Source of the DNA: Cynocephalus volans
Taxonomy: Eukaryota; Chordata; Mammalia; Dermoptera; Cynocephalidae
NCBI RefSeq assembly: GCF_027409185.1
Contig: NC_084469.1
Location: 81,503,918 to 81,567,917, forward strand
Reading direction: 5' to 3'
Length of the DNA stretch: 64,000 nucleotides
In this document: positions 32,822 through 45,985 of the stretch, in pieces
Layout of the letters: every line of letters starts with the position of its first letter
Numbering within the stretch: position 1 is the first letter of the stretch
The notes under the pieces: generated by a model
What the model saw: only the letters and a program-made list of their open reading frames with translations
Told to the model about the DNA's origin: nothing
Database searches by the model: none
Made by a program: the position numbers and the translations under genes

Positions 32822-32929
32822 GGCCCGGGCGGGGCTCCGGGAGAATTGCACTGGGGGGACGCTCGTCCGGAGTGCGAGGAAGAGCAGTAGCGTCCAGAGC
32901 GCTGTCGGCGGAGCTGTGCACAGAGCTGA

Positions 32930-35061
<2,132 letters not shown>

Positions 35062-35299
35062 CTGGCTCATAGCCGGAATGGAGGCAGGGAGAGGGCCAAG
35101 GCAGGAGGAAGGCAGAAAGGGGAGTGAGAAAAAGGCTGAAATTACGAGGGCGAGAAAGCGGCACGACTTGCAACTTCCTACGTGTGCCCTAGCTGTGTCT
35201 GGGTACAAAGGTGCGCGCGGCGGTCGGTCGGGCAACTTCGTCCGTTTCCTTATTAGGAGAAGTAAATTTCGCTTAGCTCTGCGCACTCACATTTCCAGA

Positions 35300-35305
35300 A
35301 ATAAA
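35300..35305 (+). terminator. CBLN1: Proximal poly(A) signal AATAAA
   Basis: Canonical hexamer 239 nt after the stop codon. The downstream 20-40 nt are less clearly U/GU-rich than at the distal site, so it is a possible alternative end. Confidence 0.4.
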
Positions 35306-35925
35306 CTCGCCTCCCTCATTCCAGTTGCAGTAATCAAGAAAGAGACTGCCTTGTCATTGTTTCTTACCCCTTTGTTCACGTTCCCTGCAATTTATTTATA
35401 AGAAACTTTGTATTTCACTATATAATGTGAAATCTGTCTCTCTATTCCCTCTCTGATTCCATCTGCCTACTGAAATCTAACATGCCCCCCCCTCTTTTTT
35501 TAGTTTACAGAGGGGTAAGGGTTTTATTTTTTGGATGGGGGAGGTAGTTTTAATTTGGCAAGTGTTGCTCTTCTTAAAACACTGCTGAAGAGTTAATTAG
35601 CTGAAGATACTTTGTGTCCTGGGCTGCTTGTTAGCCAGAAAGGACTCACCTTAGTGGTGACTGGTTTAAAAACAACAACAACAACAACAAAATATATATA
35701 TATAAATATATATCATTTGTACACGAAGAACTAACTGGCTGTATTTCCGTATTTCTATGTCCTATTCGGAGTGATCGTGAAATCTAAGGCTGCTTGATGT
35801 TCTGATGCTTGTCAATTGCCCTCGTGCTCTGTGGCTCCACTAAACGCCAAGGAGGTTCTACCGGACGCTTCGTCGTCCTCTGTAACATACGTGTGAATAC
35901 CCGAGATTTAATTTTGCTTTAATCC

Positions 35926-35931
35926 AATAAA
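35926..35931 (+). terminator. CBLN1: Main poly(A) signal AATAAA
   Basis: Canonical hexamer with a T-rich downstream element within 30 nt. The resulting mRNA would be roughly 1.8-1.9 kb before the tail. Another AATAAA at 36,528-36,533 would extend the message by 0.6 kb. Confidence 0.6.
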
Positions 35932-35955
35932 GTCAAAGTGGGACTTTTATTTTTC

Positions 35956-37345
35956 TGAAACAGCTTTCTGAACTCCGCATCTTCCCCAGCTGCAAGGTTG
36001 GGGGTTGGGGGTGCGGAAGAACAAGGTTCAGAGAGGCAGGAGACTCGGAAGAAAGCAATCAGAGAAAGGCCGAGCGCGCGAAGGCTTCATTACAAAGCCG
36101 GCCCTGCACTCCTTCCTGCGACAGGCCTAGGGCCAGCCCTGCATTCGCCTGTGCTGCCTGCTTTGACGCAGACGTGAGAAATTTGGCCGAATCCTGCTAG
36201 GCCGGACGCGGCTGCCGGCCTGGGAGCGAAGTTTGGGTTTTTCATATTCCAAATGCATCAGGAATAATTCCAATTCGAGGACCGAACCAGCCTGCCTTGA
36301 GCAGCAGCCTCCCCACGCCTTCTGTCCCTGGATGTCCCCAACCCTCGTCCGCACCGCAGTTCCCGAAGCAGCCTATGTCTTATACCACCGCCTTTGAATC
36401 CGGAGTTCACCCGCCGAATTACCCAGGCGCCCAGGACCTGTGATTGCGCTCATTCGCAGGACTTTTATTCAAGAGATTCGTCCAGGAGTTTTGATTGTAT
36501 CGGGACATAATGTGAAAGCAAAACTGAAATAAACGACTTCATTTTAAGTCTGGAAGGCTGACCCGGTCGCTTCGACAACGGGAAGGTCGGGAGCTCGAAA
36601 GCGGGTGGGCGACCAAGGGCAGAGGGTCGGGAGCCGCGCCAGGGTGGGTCCCACTAGTTCTGGGGCCTTTTAGAGATTTTTTTTCTGGCCTGAGATTCAA
36701 GGATGAATTTAATTAACTCCTGGGGATTGGGGAGAAGGGGGGTAATAATAGCACAATATGCAACGTTTCTCGGATTTAGTCCTGCGGCTTGTCTGAGTTA
36801 GTTTCACCGAGCGTGCGGCCTCGGTTGAAACCCAGGCCCTGGGTCTCTCCCGCGCGCAGTCCAGGGGGTCACCGAGCGTCTCTAGCGGAGCCCCCGCAGC
36901 CCCAGTGGCCTCAGTCCCGCAGGGGATAGGTAGGGACTTGGGGAGTGAGGAGTAGACCGGAGTGCTTTTCTGTTCTGCTCAACTGCTCCCCTACTCTCCA
37001 GTCAGTTCCCAGGGAAGTGGGGATGAGAAGGAAAAAGGGTCCCTAAAGGAATTTCAAAGAAAAGCTATTCTTTTGTTTATTTTTAAAAGAGAATGCTTTC
37101 TCCCGCAGTTTTCCAGTTGGTAAGGAGAGCCTTAGGCAGCGGAACTAGCTCCACCCAGCAGCTGTACCGCAGAACCAGCCCTCCAGGCGTGTACAGGCCA
37201 TGCACCCTACTCTCCGCGAGTAGGTGGGAGGCTGGCAGGCCCCGCAGGTTGGGAAGGAAGCTGTGTCCAGAAGGCCTTGGAGCTCACGCCTCTTACTGAG
37301 GGTGAAAACCACCAGGGTTCTGGTCCCCGTGGCTGCCTGTGCTGT
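35956..37345. other. Gene-downstream unique DNA
   Basis: Moderately GC-rich with scattered CpGs (36,060-36,120; 36,550-36,650; 36,810-36,900). It has an additional AATAAA at 36,528 and no recognised repeat. It could include an extended CBLN1 3' UTR or a separate regulatory region. Confidence 0.4.
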
Positions 37346-37349
37346 GGAG

Positions 37350-37450
37350 CCACCAGGCTGTGTCCAAGCTGGGTGACTTTGGCAGGTCCCCACTCTGGGC
37401 ATCAGTCTGTCCATCTGTATAAAGACAGGCAGGACTGTAAATATCAAGGT
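37350..37450 (+). repeat. MIR fragment
   Basis: 'aagctgggtgactttggcag' and 'ggcatcagtctgtccatctg' then 'tataaagacaggc' match the MIR core. Confidence 0.55.
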
Positions 37451-37759
37451 GTGGATACCGGCAGGTTCTTTTGCCTCCGTGAGTGAGTCCTGGCTGTGGC
37501 CTGTGCAGCTGAGTGGGGGCTCCTGAATGGTAGGCCTGAGGCTGGGGTGGAGGCCAGGGAGGAGCCTACACATGCAAGAACTGGGCCTCATGTTTCAGCC
37601 CCAGCTCTGGGGCCTGGAAGGTGAGTACAGTGGGGGCAAATGGGCCCCAAGTGGGAAGGAGAGGGGGAGGTTCTCCTTTGATTCTGCTCTGGCTCCAGCT
37701 AGCCCCCTTCCTGGGGGAGGGTCCCTGCCTCTCCAAACGTAGGACCTTGGCACTGGAGA
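37451..37759. other. Intergenic, nothing recognised
   Basis: GC-moderate sequence. The open frames are short and unsupported. Confidence 0.3.
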
Positions 37760-38010
37760 CCTTTCTCAATCTGACTCCAGCCTCTTCTTCCACCTGCTGA
37801 CCCCTTCCCTCTGCCATTTGGTGAACCCATCTCTCATTACTATCTTCACGCCTCCACACCTCCTATTCGTTTGCTTGAAGTGCTCTTTCTCTCCTCCCCT
37901 TCTCAAAATCTTATACTGCTGAGGACCTGAAAAGTTCAGCTAACAGGCCCCTCCCTATCCTCCCACCAGGCCTTGTCTGGTACTGATTGGGAAGGAAGAC
38001 ATCTGCAGCT
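37760..38010 (+). mobile_element. L2 fragment, sense
   Basis: 'aatctgactccagcctcttc' through 'ctccacacctcctattcgtt' and 'gaagtgctctttctctcc' follows L2 3' body order. Confidence 0.5.
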
Positions 38011-38479
38011 GGACTTGCCTCCTACTCTGTGGGTTCCACAGGTGGTGCAACCCTTACCAGCAAACACTTAGGAGAACTTTAAACTGGTGTCCCTCTCCCA
38101 GAGGGCTCTGGGGAGATGTGGGGTTCCATGTACCCCCGGCTGTCCTCATCCTGGGCCTGAGCCTCCCATTAGCCTGAGTGGGGCTGTGGATGGCTCTCCC
38201 CATGGACTTGGAGGTTAGAGGCCCTCTGGGGCCTGGAATGTGGCAGCCTGGCACCTCCCTCACCTCTGGGGTAAAGGTGAGGGCGAGCATCACTTCTGTC
38301 AGAGGTAGGTGAGTCAAACTGTCTGAAAATTGGGCTCCAACTGGGAGGGAACCAGTCTCTCCAACTGACACGTTGGGGATTGAGAAGGATGGAGAAGAAA
38401 GGCTTGCAGCTCAATAGGGACTACCTCCCTGCCCCAACCAGAAGCTAGGGAGGGGGGAGATCCTAAAACTTACCCTTCA
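38011..38479. other. Intergenic, nothing recognised
   Basis: No recognisable element. Overlapping antisense frames at 38,054-38,414 have no family resemblance. Confidence 0.3.
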
Positions 38480-38890
38480 CAGTGGCTTCCTTTAATGCTT
38501 AGAATCCTCTAGGCCTTTTGGGATCTGGGCCCCACCTTTGGTTTTCATCTAAAATAAACCCCTTCATATCAGAGCTGGTAGGGGTCCCAGGACCACCCCC
38601 TCATCTGTCCTCTCCCTGTGTCTAAAGGCTTCTCCTTAGCTCCTCCTCCTTGGTTGCCTCCTCCTCCCCTGACTAAATAGTAAACATCACCTCCTCCTGG
38701 GAGCCTTTCCCACCTGAGATAGGCAGAGTGTCACCCCTTCTCTGGCCTCCTTCTTTGGACTGTGGCCTCTCTTGCCACTCTGCCTTCTCCCAATCCCCTC
38801 CCCTGCCAGTTGTCTGAGGGTAGGGGCTGTATCTTATTCTGCATAGTGTTTAGCATACAACCAGGCCTGGGGGTGTGGTGGAAGGAACTG
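38480..38890 (+). mobile_element. L2 fragment, sense
   Basis: 'ctcctcctgggagcctttcc' and later 'gagggtaggggctgtatctt', 'gcatagtgtttagcatacaa' fit the L2 3' terminal region. Confidence 0.55.
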
Positions 38891-39335
38891 AGGGAGGCTG
38901 CTAGGACCCAATGAGCCCAGACCTGGCTTCTCCACCAGGGTTTTCCACACCACGCCAAGTGCTCCAGGGAGCCCCGCGGGTAGGGAGCCAGGGTCACTGT
39001 CATCCCTGCTGTCCGGGAAGCAATGCCTAGTTGCACTAAATCCCGTGCCTGCCCCTAGCTCGCTTGCTCCCTCACCGCTGCTCCCACCATTGGCAGAGCT
39101 GGGAGCGTCTTGACAGGCTGCACTGGAGCTCTAATGCTTATAGCCCGGGCCTATCGGCTCCTAATGAGAACATAATTACCCAGATGGAGAGGGAGCTTTA
39201 CCCCATTCCTTAATTGTTGCCTTAATCAGGTGGTGGTGGGGGAGAGTGTGGAGCGGAGGGAAGGGGCGGGACGCTCCTGCGGGTTGCGTCCTGGGGCCAG
39301 GCGGACCAAGTGGAAGGCGAAAGACCCTGAACTGC
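38891..39335. other. Unique DNA with homeodomain-motif cluster
   Basis: At 39,120-39,232 there is a run of TAAT-type sites (CTAATG, ATAATTACC, TTAATTG, TTAATCAGG) with E-box CAGATG between them. It lies 4.1 kb beyond the CBLN1 stop codon. This looks like a conserved enhancer-type block, not a repeat. Function is inferred. Confidence 0.4.
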
Positions 39336-39337
39336 GG

Positions 39338-39445
39338 CCTGCACAAGGCCTCTGGCTCTATGTGCGACCTTTGACTACTCTCTCCCCAAGTCTGATCCTT
39401 ATTTTCCTAAACCTAAAAAATGCAGGGTTGAACTAGAAGATGTCT
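39338..39445 (+). repeat. MIR fragment
   Basis: 'tatgtgcgacctttgactac' and 'cctaaaaaatgcagggttga', 'actagaagatgtctagg' fit a MIR core and 3' end. Confidence 0.55.
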
Positions 39446-39758
39446 AGGGTTTCTTTCTTTCAGGTGGTCTTACTTTTCTGATTGACGAGTCCGTGAATCT
39501 AAGCCTTTGCCTTCAGGCACCCGGCCACCCTCTCCCAGCAGGCACTTGGCAGTGGCCTTTTCACCCCCACCAGCATCCAAACAAAACAGTGGAATTTATT
39601 GCTGACTCTAGGGGAGGCCAGTGGTACCATGTAACTGAAGGTCAAGGCAGCCAAGAGGGAAAACACACGCACACCTCCCTTTGAACTAACTGGATGGAGG
39701 AAAAAAGGGTTTCCCAGGGGTGATGACAAAGTTCTGATCTCCTTGCACAGGGCCCCTC
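39446..39758. other. Intergenic, nothing recognised
   Basis: No supported gene or repeat. Confidence 0.3.
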
Positions 39759-39764
39759 ATTGAA

Positions 39765-39925
39765 GATACATACACTCTCTCTGAACCTCAGTTTTCTCAT
39801 TTCAAATGGGAACAATAACGCCTTCACAACAGGGTAATCGTGAAGACTATGCAAAAAGGTATTAAAAAATGTTCAGCACTGACTGACATAGTAGGTGCTG
39901 AATAAATGGTAGCAAAGTAAGGAAC
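39765..39925 (+). repeat. MIR SINE
   Basis: 'ctctctgaacctcagttttc', 'tcatttcaaatgggaacaat', 'acagggtaatcgtgaagact' and 'agtaggtgctgaataaat' follow the whole second half of MIR. Confidence 0.8.
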
Positions 39926-39939
39926 AGTAGACACCTGGC

Positions 39940-40065
39940 ATATCACACTATTGTGGAAACAGGACATAAGAGAACATCTGGGTGGATCCTGGCATTGAAC
40001 AGATGGGAAAACTGAAACCAGAGAGGGGAGAGATGCAGAGCAAGCGAATGTGAATGGTTGATATA
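39940..40065 (-). repeat. MIR fragment, antisense
   Basis: 'acagatgggaaaactgaaac' and 'cagagaggggagagatgcag' are the reversed MIR core. Confidence 0.6.
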
Positions 40066-40169
40066 GGACAATGATCCTGTGTTCTTTCCTTTCCCTGCAC
40101 ACGCATCCCATCTCCGCTCCCCATCAGTCACAAGAGTAGGAGCTTTTACACCCTAAACATCTTTTCTCT

Positions 40170-40375
40170 ATCCCTGTTGCTTATATATTTGCATTGACCA
40201 CTATGGATGAATATTCCGTCTGCATGTCTGCATGCTCCCCCAGCATGAGCCCTGTTTGCATGTCTGTGTCCCTTCAGAGGGTGAGTCCCTTCAAGGTAAC
40301 AACTGTGTCCTCCTCATTTTGCTTGGCCCAGTGCCTCCCATGGTGCCTGGCAGAGAGCAGGTGTCCTGTGATGGT
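40170..40375 (+). mobile_element. L2 3' end, sense
   Basis: 'gtgagtcccttcaaggtaac', 'aactgtgtcctcctcatttt' and 'cccagtgcctcccatggtgc' plus 'ctggcagag' match the L2 terminus. Confidence 0.6.
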
Positions 40376-40955
40376 GTCAAGAGCCAAAACAAACTGTGCC
40401 TGGCCCAAATGCAGAATATGGACACAGCCAATGAAAGTGCCCTTCAGGGGACTTCCTGGACCTCTCTAGTCCCTCCTCCCTCACCCATTCTCTAACAGGA
40501 ACGGTGACATGAAAGAGCTCCCAGACCCTGGGCAGACAAGGAAATCTTCCCAGGCACCTGCACTTGTTCTCACATTTTCTCATTTTACTCTGAGGCCAGC
40601 CTGTCCCCAGGAAGTCCCAGCTGTGACCCTGAGATGACAGTGAGCAGGGACAGTGAAGAAGAGGCCAAGATTAGAGGTATGGGTTGGTGTTTGGATTTGT
40701 TGCTAGGTCTTCCCACCAGGAAAATGCTTTGCTGTGCATAAATGAGGCTTCCTGCGCTTCAGGCAGCAGTGAAGAAACACAGTGCAGCTGATGTTAGGAA
40801 GCAGAGATTCGTGATTATAAAGAAAGGTCTTCTGCTTGTGTGGCCACAGCCCAGAGCCTAGGGAGTTTTTTGTTCATCCTGCTGAGCTCTGAAGAGTTCA
40901 GGGAAGGGGTACAAGGTTAGAGACCAAAGATGGACGCCTGCCTAATCTGGGCAGG
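40376..40955. other. Intergenic, nothing recognised
   Basis: Unique-looking sequence with no gene. Confidence 0.3.
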
Positions 40956-40959
40956 CTTC

Positions 40960-41205
40960 AACCTGACCACAGGGCTCTGCTTGAACTCCACCTCATCTGC
41001 AAAGCCTTTGCTGGCCCACACCCATCAGGGCCCTGCCCTCTACTAACTACCCGAACCCTCCTATTCAGATCACATCCTGACCACAATTCTGCTGTATGCT
41101 AAGCTCCGTGAGGATTGGGCCCTCATCTGCATGTTCCTCACTGTGTGCCCAGTGCCTGGCACAGTGTCAGGGGTGATAGATGCTCTTTAAATGTTCCTTG
41201 AATGG
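40960..41205 (+). mobile_element. L2 3' end, sense
   Basis: 'ctccacctcatctgcaaagc', 'tgctaagctccgtgaggatt', 'gtgcctggcacagtgtcagg' and 'aaatgttccttgaatggatg' are the L2 3' end in order. Confidence 0.75.
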
Positions 41206-41284
41206 ATGAGTGAACACAAGAATGGGTGGGCAGATGGATGGAGGAAGTACTGGTTGCATTGTGAGTCCGTTTGCCTGGCCCACC

Positions 41285-41390
41285 AGGCTTATTTGCCTTG
41301 TTTATGGTTGCATTCTTAGTACCTAGCACAGTGTCTGGAATACAATCAGCATGAAAAGTATTTCTTGAATGAATGAGTGAAGAATTACAA
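41285..41390 (+). mobile_element. L2 3' end, sense
   Basis: 'ttagtacctagcacagtgtc', 'tggaatacaatcagcatgaa' and 'tttcttgaatgaatgagtga' form a second, adjacent L2 terminus. Confidence 0.65.
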
Positions 41391-41414
41391 GACAAAAGCT
41401 CTTCAACGTAAAAT

Positions 41415-41508
41415 GGGGCTATGCCTCAATAAACCCATCATAAGTTGAAAGTGCACCATTGAAAGTTGAAAAATAAGTCGAACCATCATAAGTGGGGGAC
41501 TGTCTGTA
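41415..41508. mobile_element. Tigger-family DNA transposon fragment
   Basis: 'cccatcataagttgaaagtg', 'gaaaaataagtcgaaccatc' and 'ataagtgggggactgtctgt' are diagnostic of the pogo/Tigger group termini. Only about 95 bp remains. Confidence 0.65.
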
Positions 41509-43185
41509 CTTTGGGAATGGGACTCACCGGATCATGAGATTATCTGGAGTGAAGGCTAGGCACTGTGCTCCTAAGTCCTCACCATCCCCCTGAACAGTCA
41601 CATTTATTTTAGTTACATTTATTTATTGTATTTGATGTCTGGAGTTGACTACAGCACACCCAACATACTGTGAGCACTTTAGAGAACAGGGACCATACAA
41701 GTATTTTATTTTCCTTAAAGGATGGGAACACCTCCCCCCTTCCCCCTAGCATCTGATAACAGTATTCAGTATTAGTTGATTGGTTGTTTTAATCTAGGAT
41801 CAAGCCATTAAGTCTGTGGCAATGGGCAGGTGCTTAAGCCCTTAGTTATGGTGATAGGTAACAAAGATCAGATGGCACCAGTCAGCTGGTGAAGCCCAGC
41901 AGGTTTTTCAATGGTGCCAGCATACTGGCCAGGTGTGAATAGCAGCCATACAGGGCCTTGGCCAATGTGGGGGCTGGTTATTCCTTCCTCATGGCTGGCC
42001 ATAGGGTCTCTGAGTTTTTGTTCTAGCTGAAAGCAGAATGAGCTCTGAAATCCCAACACAGCTTTGGGTTCTGCTGCAGATCATGGGGGTGGAGTGGGCT
42101 CAGCTTGTTTCCTCTGAAGAAATCAAGGATTCCTCAAATCCTTACATTCCTCAGACCCAGTTTCCGGCTGGGAGCTCAGCCCAACAAAGAGTTCTCTGGA
42201 ATGCTCTGCGAGCCAGCAGCAACCTGCTTACTCAGGTGAAGCTTCAAGAACCTTTTCTTCCATCATCAGAAATTACTGCACACTTTCAGGGAAACTTTCA
42301 AAGAGGGAAGAGGGAATTACTAACAAAGGAGAGGGCACTGGAAATTTCTTCCTCCTCACTTAAAAGGAAGCTGTGTGCTTTCCCCAGATCTTGTATTGGA
42401 AGCTCTCCTTTGTATTCAGAGAGACTCAAAAATAAACTCCCCAATGTGTACTTCTGCTGAGAAGTTCAGTTGATTTTATAATGACTGAGTGGCTCCAAAT
42501 ACGGTGTTGAAATGCAGCTGATGAGGCGCCTGCTATTTTACCAACTCATCTTGATCAAAGTTGGTCAATTTAGGTCTCAGCAATGTTCCAAACTCTCTCT
42601 CTCTTTCTCTCTTTTTGAAGGAGTTCATTTCAGGTACATAGATTATTTACTTATTCTGAAGAAGCTAAAGGAGAGGGCACATTAGCAATACCAATTGAGC
42701 TGTGGGTGCAAACTCCCAGCTCATCCTCACATGGCATCTGAGTGTCTGGTGCTTTTTCTTCCTTCTCCTCTAGTCTCTTGATTTTTTTCCCAGGTTGGAA
42801 AGTTACTTGGCAGGGTCTCCAGCATGTAGACCTAAATAATCTCTCACATAGATATGAATGACAGTGGTGCTCTTTCAGGCTGTGAACTTTGCAGCTACTT
42901 TTCTTGATTGCCTAAATGTGTCCTTGTCTCTGTCATAAGAAGTTGGGATCCAGGCACAGGGCAGAAACAAGCCTGTTCCCTAAGGAGTAACACCACACAA
43001 CCTCTAGGGTCCTATGCCAACTAGAAGTCTATGAAATGCAAGACTCCCCGGGTGGCAGCTTAGGGTCTTCATGTCTGAGTTTCCAGTTTACAGTTGTCAC
43101 CAGAATCCTGCCTTATAGTCCCAACCCACAGAAAAAGCCATTTGATAACCAACTCTTAGAGATGTGATGTTAGTCCTCTCTTGAC
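41509..43185. other. Intergenic, mostly unique
   Basis: A possible L2 scrap lies at 41,640-41,720, and a (TC)n run at 42,594-42,616. A low-divergence-looking block lies around 42,455-42,590, with a TCF/LEF-like ATCAAAG. The 140-codon frame at 42,038-42,460 shows no recognisable domain. Confidence 0.35.
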
Positions 43186-43189
43186 CCTT

Positions 43190-43790
43190 CTTAATACATT
43201 TTCTCTTCAGTAGCCAAAGTGAGCTTCTCAAAACATAAACTAAACCACTTGAATCCTCTGCTTAGAACCATCCATTGTGAAGTGAAACTCCTTACTGTGA
43301 CCTACAAGGCCTCCATGATCTGGCCCCTGTTGACCTCTGAAACCTCATTTTCTACTGTCTTCCTCCATTGCTAAGTAGCTCATACTGGCTTTCTGTTAGT
43401 TCTGGAAATATGCCATCCTCTCTCCTGTCCCAGAAGCTTTGATCCTTTGGGGACAAAGAATACTCTTCCATCTCCCACTCTTTGTGTGGCTATTTCCTTC
43501 TTCTTCTTTGAATCTGAGCTAAGAAGTCACCTTTTCAGTGAGGCCATTTGATTATTCTGTCTAATATTGAGCCACTTCCTTTCCTACCAGTTGAGCTTTA
43601 TTACACTGCCCTGTTTTATTTTCCTTATAGCAGCTCTGATGCTGGGAAATACTCATTTATCTACTTATCTTTTTTACTGTATCTCTCTTCCTGGAGACAG
43701 GGACCTGGTCAGTTTGTGCCTCACTTTATTCCCAGAGTTGAGAAGAGAGCCTGGAACAGTAGGGGCTCCCTTCATGTATGAATGACTAAG
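43190..43790 (+). mobile_element. L2 3' region, sense
   Basis: 'agtgagcttctcaaaacata', 'ccttactgtgacctacaagg', 'cctccatgatctggcccctg', 'tcaccttttcagtgaggcca', 'gggacctggtcagtttgtgc' and 'catgtatgaatgac' give L2 in order over 0.6 kb. This is the best sense-strand L2 in the window. Confidence 0.8.
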
Positions 43791-44765
43791 TGGCAAACCA
43801 GCCATCCAATCACATTGCCCAGGACTTCTGCTTCATCAGAACAGAGCTATCTTCTCAATGGTCCCTCTCCTCAGGAGCTCAGGGGGAGCCGTGATCCACA
43901 GGAGCCATTAAACATGTCACCCACTAGAAGCCAGATTAATGTGGAAGGGAAGTAGGCTGCAGCCATGATGTCAAGAAGTGGGTGCTGAAACATTGGTCTC
44001 CCAGCCACATGCCCAATGAGTGGGCTTCTTACTTGTTAATGTCAATTGTTAAAATTGCTTAAGTCAGCTGAACCAGGCAATTGGGATAGGGAAGTTAGCT
44101 GCAAATTATTGAAATTTTCTTACCGATTTTATTCTGTAACAGACACACACAAACAAGAGAAAAAGAAGAAAAAGGACCTTGGTCTGGGGCAGAGGTGAAA
44201 AGCAGACAGGATGTCATTCCTGGAACTGTTATTCAGCTTGGAGCAGAGGTAGGCAGTGAACTTGAGTCTGAGGGAGGAGAGAGAGGGTAGCTTCTTGACG
44301 CTCCCCAGGATGGGAGAAAACAGCAATGGGGCAGAAATAGCAACAATGTGAGTCTACAGCTGCTGAAAAAAGATAAATGTCCTCAGACTGCAAAATATCC
44401 ACCTCAGAAGCACCCAGGTAGCCTGGAGTTGTCAACCAAACATTCCTTCGACAATACTTAACTTGCCATCACCGCATACCCAGCACCAGCTCTGCTCTTG
44501 GAGGTCCTGTGGCAGAACACAGGCCTGGCTTCCCCACAGTCCGGCTGAAGGGAGTGTGGTATACAGGGAAGGATAAGACATTAGAATTAGGGGCTCGGTT
44601 GTCTATTTTACTCACATTAATCCTTTCCTCCCACATCAGTATATGTTCCAACTCAATTTTCATGACCATCAGCTTTCACCCCCCTTTGTATGGCACTTGA
44701 TTAAGAGAACAGGCTTTGAAGCAGAGCTGGTTTTGAAGGCTGACTTTATCACTGCACTCAGGACT
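43791..44765. other. Intergenic, nothing recognised
   Basis: Unique-looking DNA with an AT-rich patch at 44,020-44,130 containing CAATTG palindromes and TTAAT motifs. A MIR scrap is possible at 44,705-44,755. Confidence 0.35.
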
Positions 44766-45215
44766 CTTATGGTTTCGGATGACAGAAACTCAACTCAAAC
44801 TACCCTTAGTACCACCCACCCCCCAAAATATCTCAGAACCAAAATATCCAAGGGTTATTGAATTCAGGTATGGCTGGATCCAGGAGCTTAAAGAAATCAT
44901 CAGAAATCTGCATCTTTTTCACATCCAGATTTATGTCTAGCTCCCCCATTGTGGTAATTTGACTCCAGCAACAACAGGCTCACATTCTCTTTGCCTACTT
45001 TCCCCATTAGGAAAGAGCATTTTTCCCCCTCACAGTGCCAGCAAGCATTCCACAGCTGATGAATATTAAACTGACAAGTTGTGTGCATTCCCTGAACTAA
45101 TCTCTATGGTCAGAGGAAAAAATGAGCTAATTGGCCAGGCATGGAGCCAGGTTGGGGGTGTGGGTGGGGGTGGGAGGAGGGAGCTCTACCTGGGAGCAGC
45201 TATTACCAAAGAAGG
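44766..45215. other. Repeat-like segment, family unrecognised, plus G-rich tract
   Basis: 'gacagaaactcaactcaaac' and 'ttgaattcaggtatggctgg' resemble a mammal-wide interspersed repeat I cannot name. At 45,154-45,180 a G-rich run (GGGGG, GGG, GGGGG, GGG, GG) is quadruplex-capable. Confidence 0.3.
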
Positions 45216-45219
45216 GAGA

Positions 45220-45378
45220 ATGCATATGAGATTAGCCACTTCCTGGCTGTGTGACTTTAGGAAAGGAGCTTAACATCTCTGAGCTTTGGTTTCTTCATTT
45301 GTTAAAATGAGTTGAGCAATAATATCAAATTCTGTTAGGATTAATGAGATAATACCTATGAAAATGGGAACTAGAATT
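45220..45378 (+). repeat. MIR SINE
   Basis: 'ctggctgtgtgactttagga', 'aggagcttaacatctctgag', 'tttcttcatttgttaaaatg' and 'gattaatgagataatacc' give the MIR core in order. Confidence 0.8.
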
Positions 45379-45770
45379 TCCACATTGGTTCAAAAGAAAA
45401 TGTTTGTATTTTACTGATTGGTGTAACTGATAATTTAGAACTCATCTTAATCTTTGTCATAGAATTGTGAGATGCTGCCTGGATCATGATTCAAAGGCTC
45501 TTCGTCACTCATAGCTGTATCCCAACTGTGGCTAGGTCACATACCATTAATCAGATGGTATTTCTTTGCATTGCTGTCTAGCCCACTAACAGTGAGATGG
45601 GCAGACTCCTTCATATAGTAAGTGCACAGTGAATAGTACTTATTATTATTGCTCCCAAGGCAGTTTTTGCCAATGGCTATATAACCTGGCTTTATTACTT
45701 AATTATATCACAAATGTGGATTTTTTTTCCCCTCAGAAAAGCACAAGGTCTTTGTGGCCTAATAATGTTT
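45379..45770. other. Intergenic, nothing recognised
   Basis: AT-rich. A possible short L2/MIR end lies near 45,600-45,650. Confidence 0.3.
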
Positions 45771-45774
45771 ATTT

Positions 45775-45985
45775 CTGCATACAGATCATCTGGAGATTTT
45801 GTTAAAATATAGGTTCTTATTCCTTAAATGTGGGTTGGGGCCTGAGATTTTCCGTTTCTAACTAGATCCCATGTTATGAGTCTGCAGACTGCACATGAGT
45901 AGCAATGATGTGGGACCATGTATATACTACAGCTATTCCCAAGTACTAGTCCACAGATGTGTTGTATCAGAATCATATGTGATTT
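45775..45985. mobile_element. MER20-type hAT element (fragmented)
   Basis: 'gatcatctggagattttgtt', 'ggttggggcctgagattttc' and 'cgtttctaactagatcccat' match, in order, the hAT-Charlie MER20 consensus. The following 'tactagtccacagatgtg' and 'tcagaatcatatg' suggest a second partial copy. Confidence 0.6.

Larger units (their letters stand above)
35062..35955 (+). other. CBLN1: CBLN1 3' UTR
   Basis: It runs from the TGA to a likely cleavage point about 20 nt after AATAAA at 35,926-35,931, which is followed by a T-rich downstream element ('ttttatttttctg'). An earlier AATAAA at 35,300-35,305 could give a short 3' UTR of about 260 nt. Inside are an AU-rich ATTTATTTATA at 35,391-35,401, a small hairpin (ATTTCAC/GTGAAAT, 35,412-35,433), and an (AAC)n-(AT)n patch at 35,671-35,712. 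Confidence 0.7.
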
